From positions 1 to 33,322 of IMG/VR virus record IMGVR_UViG_3300030098_004527: 33,322 bases of DNA. One strand, 5' to 3'. A program made the position numbers and the translations under genes. Under the pieces are notes generated by a model. The model ran no database searches and was not told where the DNA came from. It was given only the letters and a program-made list of their open reading frames with translations. The first letter of the stretch is position 1; each line of letters opens with the position of its first letter. Below are positions 30,872-33,322 of this stretch, one piece after another. The stretch is from a virus.

Positions 30872-33241
30872 CTACGCTGGTAACGTTTTGTTTACATTTA
30901 TTTCAGGTGGTTGTTTTGTTGTACCATGACGTGCAGTTCTAACTCTGTCCATCATAGAATATAATCTTTCAGCTCCTGCATTTGAGGAACCATTTCCTAA
31001 ATCAGCTACTACATCAGCAGGAACTACAAACTCTCCATCGGCAAGACGTGCTTCTTGCATACCTCCTATGTTCGCTTTTATTGAGTCACTCATCCCATCT
31101 CCTGCGCCATCTAAATATCTAGGAGGCAACGCAGATACACCACCCTTGTTATAACCATATGGATTTGCTCTTAGTGTCTCTAATATACGTTTTCTTTTTC
31201 TTTCTTTATCTTCTGCATCTGCTGCTGTTAAAGCTTTGTATTCTGCTTGTTGTTTAGCATACTCATCTCCAGCTTGTGTGGCTGCTATACCTCCAACAGT
31301 TGTTAGAGCAGGGGTAATTAACTCTTTAGCAGCAATATCTCCTGAAGTTAAACCTCTAAACGTGTCAGCCATTCTTTGCCCTGTACCAACAGCTTCTGCT
31401 TTTAACCTGTCGATCCCAAAACCTGAAGGAGCTGTTGATGTTCCAGCAGTTGTATCATAAGGAGAATAAGAAGCTCTTCCAACTCCAGTGTTTATAGATT
31501 GTCCAGTTTGAGTGGTCAAGGTTTTAGGAACAAAACTAAAAGTTTCTCCAGTTCTAGGGTCAAAACTAATATTTTGCCCCACCTTTCCAGTTATCATGGG
31601 GTCTACACCGACTACATTTTTTGCTGTGCTTATAGTTGAACCACCTTGAAATCCTTCAATTCCAGTAGGACCAGATTTAACCGCAGCGCCTGTTCCCGGC
31701 TCTATACTTATGCCGCCTCCTGCATCTATTCCACCACTTTCTGGGCCAATCGGGGTGCCTGCAGCCTTTGCTAAACTTCCAATACCATACGTTGTAAGAC
31801 CACTTGTCAACGCACGTTTTAAATCAAACTTACCATCTCCTCCTGCAACCCCACCTGCTAATCCACCCAATAGCGCTTGTCTGCCTAAAGTTAAACCTTG
31901 AAACCCCGGTATAAATGGCAACACAAACGGAGCTATTTTAGTTACACCTCTTAATGCTTTACCTATACCCTTAAACAGTCCCCCAATGAATAAACGAGGT
32001 ATACCGTTTTCATCTACCACACCACCACGTCTATATCCTAGACTGGCTAGTCCACCAGCTCTTTTACCTTCTGCCTCCGCCGCTTCCTCCGCCGCTTCTT
32101 TTGCTAACTCTGCTTTATATTGTGCGCCAAACAAATCACCAAGTTGTGTAAAAGTATCAGGTAGCTTTTGTTGCTGAGTATCAATAGAATAAGGTGTTGT
32201 AAACTGAGGGCTTGCAAAAACACCCGCCATAGTCCCTGTTGTATCTGTCGGTCTTAATCTTTCAATACCTGCCGTAGCACCTTCACCTGTTGTTACGGGT
32301 GCCGCTCCAAACGTAGTAAAATCTAAAGGCTTAGTATCATAAAACCCCTTTTCTAAATCTGCCGAATCTGCCGATCTTATTGTAGGTATGCCTAAATTAT
32401 CTCTAAGGCTAGTTATTATTTCACCTTCTTTACCTATAGTGGGATCACCAAATCTAGCAGCTCTAATAAATCTATTAACTTCTTGCGGCTCTAAAAATTC
32501 CCCATAACTATCTTTATAAAATTCCATTTCTTTGTTAGTAGGAAGTCGATTTAACACATCCTCGTAAAGTCTAGGCAATCCACCTTGTGTCGTGCTTCTA
32601 TATCTAACTGCTTCTGGAGAAGACTGAAACTGTCTTCTTTCAAAAGGGTCTAAAGCATCACCGTATAAGTTTTGGTAATATTTTATTTCCTCCTCACTTG
32701 GACCTCTACCTAATTCAGTTTGATAAAGGTCTATTATTTGACCTGCAGGTATATTTGCAATTCCTGTGCTTACATCTCCTCCTACATCTCCTCCTACATC
32801 TCCTCCTACATCACCACCTGCATCTCCTCCCAACCTTGCAAACTCAGGAGAAGCTCTTAATTCAGCTTCTAAGTTTTCAACAGTAATTCTTCTACCCCCA
32901 TGAAAATCTAACCCTGCTGGCTGCACATCTCTACCAAAAACTTTATTATATGTGGCGTTTATTTCTTCTTCTGTTAACGGCGAAGGCTGTGTTGTTGTTT
33001 CTGTTTTTGCTTGATTTTGCCGTGCTAACGTGTTGGCTTGGGCTTCCACTATAGGCGCAAGAAGGTCTGGATTTTTTGCAATTGAAAGGTCTGGAACATT
33101 ATCCCCCATACCAGCAAATATCTCAGGGTAATTATCCCTAACATACGCATCGGCGTTATCTCCAAAAAAACCTTTTTGTAAACCTTCTGCCCTAGCTTGA
33201 GCATAACGAGTTGCAGGTGTTCCTGCATCAAATTTAGCCAT
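30872..33241 (-). CDS. DUF4214-like repeat virion protein
   Basis: This is a 789-residue protein. Three related segments at about 94-136, 168-212 and 223-263 carry the pattern Y..V(F/L)(G/N)R followed by an aromatic helix and a final SPE or short helix, as in DUF4214 repeats. A GGDV repeat (142-157) separates the first two. The middle is Gly-rich, with RRGGVVDENGIPRLFIGG near residue 405. The C-terminal 80 residues (GDGMSDSI, GEFVVPADVVADLGNGSS, YSMMDRVR) form a motif I recall in marine podovirus structural proteins. The role is probably tail or internal virion. ATG 33241 has GAGAGAAAG upstream. Confidence 0.7.
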   Translation of the reverse strand: MAKFDAGTPATRYAQARAEGLQKGFFGDNADAYVRDNYPEIFAGMGDNVPDLSIAKNPDLLAPIVEAQANTLARQNQAKTETTTQPSPLTEEEINATYNKVFGRDVQPAGLDFHGGRRITVENLEAELRASPEFARLGGDAGGDVGGDVGGDVGGDVSTGIANIPAGQIIDLYQTELGRGPSEEEIKYYQNLYGDALDPFERRQFQSSPEAVRYRSTTQGGLPRLYEDVLNRLPTNKEMEFYKDSYGEFLEPQEVNRFIRAARFGDPTIGKEGEIITSLRDNLGIPTIRSADSADLEKGFYDTKPLDFTTFGAAPVTTGEGATAGIERLRPTDTTGTMAGVFASPQFTTPYSIDTQQQKLPDTFTQLGDLFGAQYKAELAKEAAEEAAEAEGKRAGGLASLGYRRGGVVDENGIPRLFIGGLFKGIGKALRGVTKIAPFVLPFIPGFQGLTLGRQALLGGLAGGVAGGDGKFDLKRALTSGLTTYGIGSLAKAAGTPIGPESGGIDAGGGISIEPGTGAAVKSGPTGIEGFQGGSTISTAKNVVGVDPMITGKVGQNISFDPRTGETFSFVPKTLTTQTGQSINTGVGRASYSPYDTTAGTSTAPSGFGIDRLKAEAVGTGQRMADTFRGLTSGDIAAKELITPALTTVGGIAATQAGDEYAKQQAEYKALTAADAEDKERKRKRILETLRANPYGYNKGGVSALPPRYLDGAGDGMSDSIKANIGGMQEARLADGEFVVPADVVADLGNGSSNAGAERLYSMMDRVRTARHGTTKQPPEINVNKTLPA
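32772..32830 (-). repeat. 12-bp tandem repeat encoding GGDV
   Basis: About five copies of ACATCTCCTCCT (plus strand) lie in a row. Three are exact (32772-32807), a fourth is varied (ACATCACCACCT), and a partial fifth starts GCATCTCCTCC. On the minus strand they encode Gly-Gly-Asp-Val units that form a flexible linker. Each unit also reads as GGAGG on the minus strand, so the array resembles repeated Shine-Dalgarno sequences. Confidence 0.85.
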
Positions 33242-33259
33242 ATCTTTCTCTCATATTAT

Positions 33260-33322
33260 TTAAAGCCTGCCAGTCTCTACAACAGCGAGGTATAGGGTGG
33301 ATACTGCCGTAAAGACTGTTTT
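33260..33322 (-). CDS. 3' end of an upstream virion-operon gene (truncated)
   Basis: On the minus strand the frame from the right edge encodes KTVFTAVSTLYLAVVETGRL and a TAA stop (33260-33262), 18 bases before the start of the 789-residue gene. This is consistent with the C-terminus of the preceding gene in the same operon. Twenty residues are too few for identification. Confidence 0.45.
   Translation of the reverse strand, partial: KTVFTAVSTLYLAVVETGRL

Noticed and set aside
1-33322. tRNA genes, CRISPR arrays, insertion sequences, attachment sites
   Set aside because: None found by eye. The gaps are too short and hold no cloverleaf, spaced repeat or transposase.

Overview
This 33.3 kb window is most likely part of an AT-rich, gene-dense genome of an uncultured tailed marine bacteriophage, probably podovirus-like. 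A plus-strand early/replication block (about 1 to 22.07 kb) converges on a minus-strand virion block (about 22.2 kb to the right edge). Genes overlap or sit a few bases apart, most have strong Shine-Dalgarno sites, and no noncoding stretch reaches 300 bases. The longest gaps are 3047-3148, 15018-15101, 16650-16711 and 22074-22195, and each holds signals listed below. Both edges cut through genes. I see no tRNA, rRNA, CRISPR, insertion sequence, integrase, lysis, terminase, portal or capsid gene in the window.

Left part (1-3046): the C-terminal phosphatase end of a polynucleotide kinase/phosphatase, then nine small hypothetical genes, including a diverged paralogous pair (453-758 and 2498-2788). 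A near-consensus sigma70-type promoter (3051-3079) then drives a three-gene cluster: a MoxR-type AAA ATPase, a 306-residue unknown, and a protein combining an HExxH metallopeptidase-like region with a VWA-type MIDAS domain. From 6.5 to 9.7 kb come more small genes, an unknown 412-residue protein and a winged-helix protein.

Middle (9.7-22.1 kb): DNA metabolism and regulation. It holds a GT-A glycosyltransferase, a DUF3310 protein, a protein with two RNA polymerase alpha-CTD-like domains, a VRR-NUC nuclease, two winged-helix proteins, a family A DNA polymerase with 3'-5' exonuclease and Leu at the O-helix '762' position, a RecB/Cas4-like nuclease, an HNH-like protein and an SNF2-type helicase. 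A second promoter (16636-16664) shares its first 11 bases with the first and precedes a replication operon: a coiled-coil protein, a Cys-cluster protein, an SSB-like acidic-tail protein, an HTH protein and a 960-residue primase-helicase. Tandem intrinsic terminators close the plus-strand block.

Right part (22.2-33.3 kb, minus strand): four large virion-type genes and the tail of a fifth. In transcription order they are a 789-residue protein with three DUF4214-like repeats and a GGDV repeat, a 306-residue Ala/Gln-rich protein, a 556-residue protein, and a 2019-residue polyvalent-type protein with a HExxGH zincin motif and an LPD38-like C-terminal region. These look like internal or ejected proteins.

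The most unusual gene is the double alpha-CTD protein at 10763-11395. With its small DNA-binding neighbours and the two matched promoters, it suggests the phage redirects host RNA polymerase. The second domain reads like a gammaproteobacterial alpha C-terminus, so a gammaproteobacterial host is an inference, not proven.
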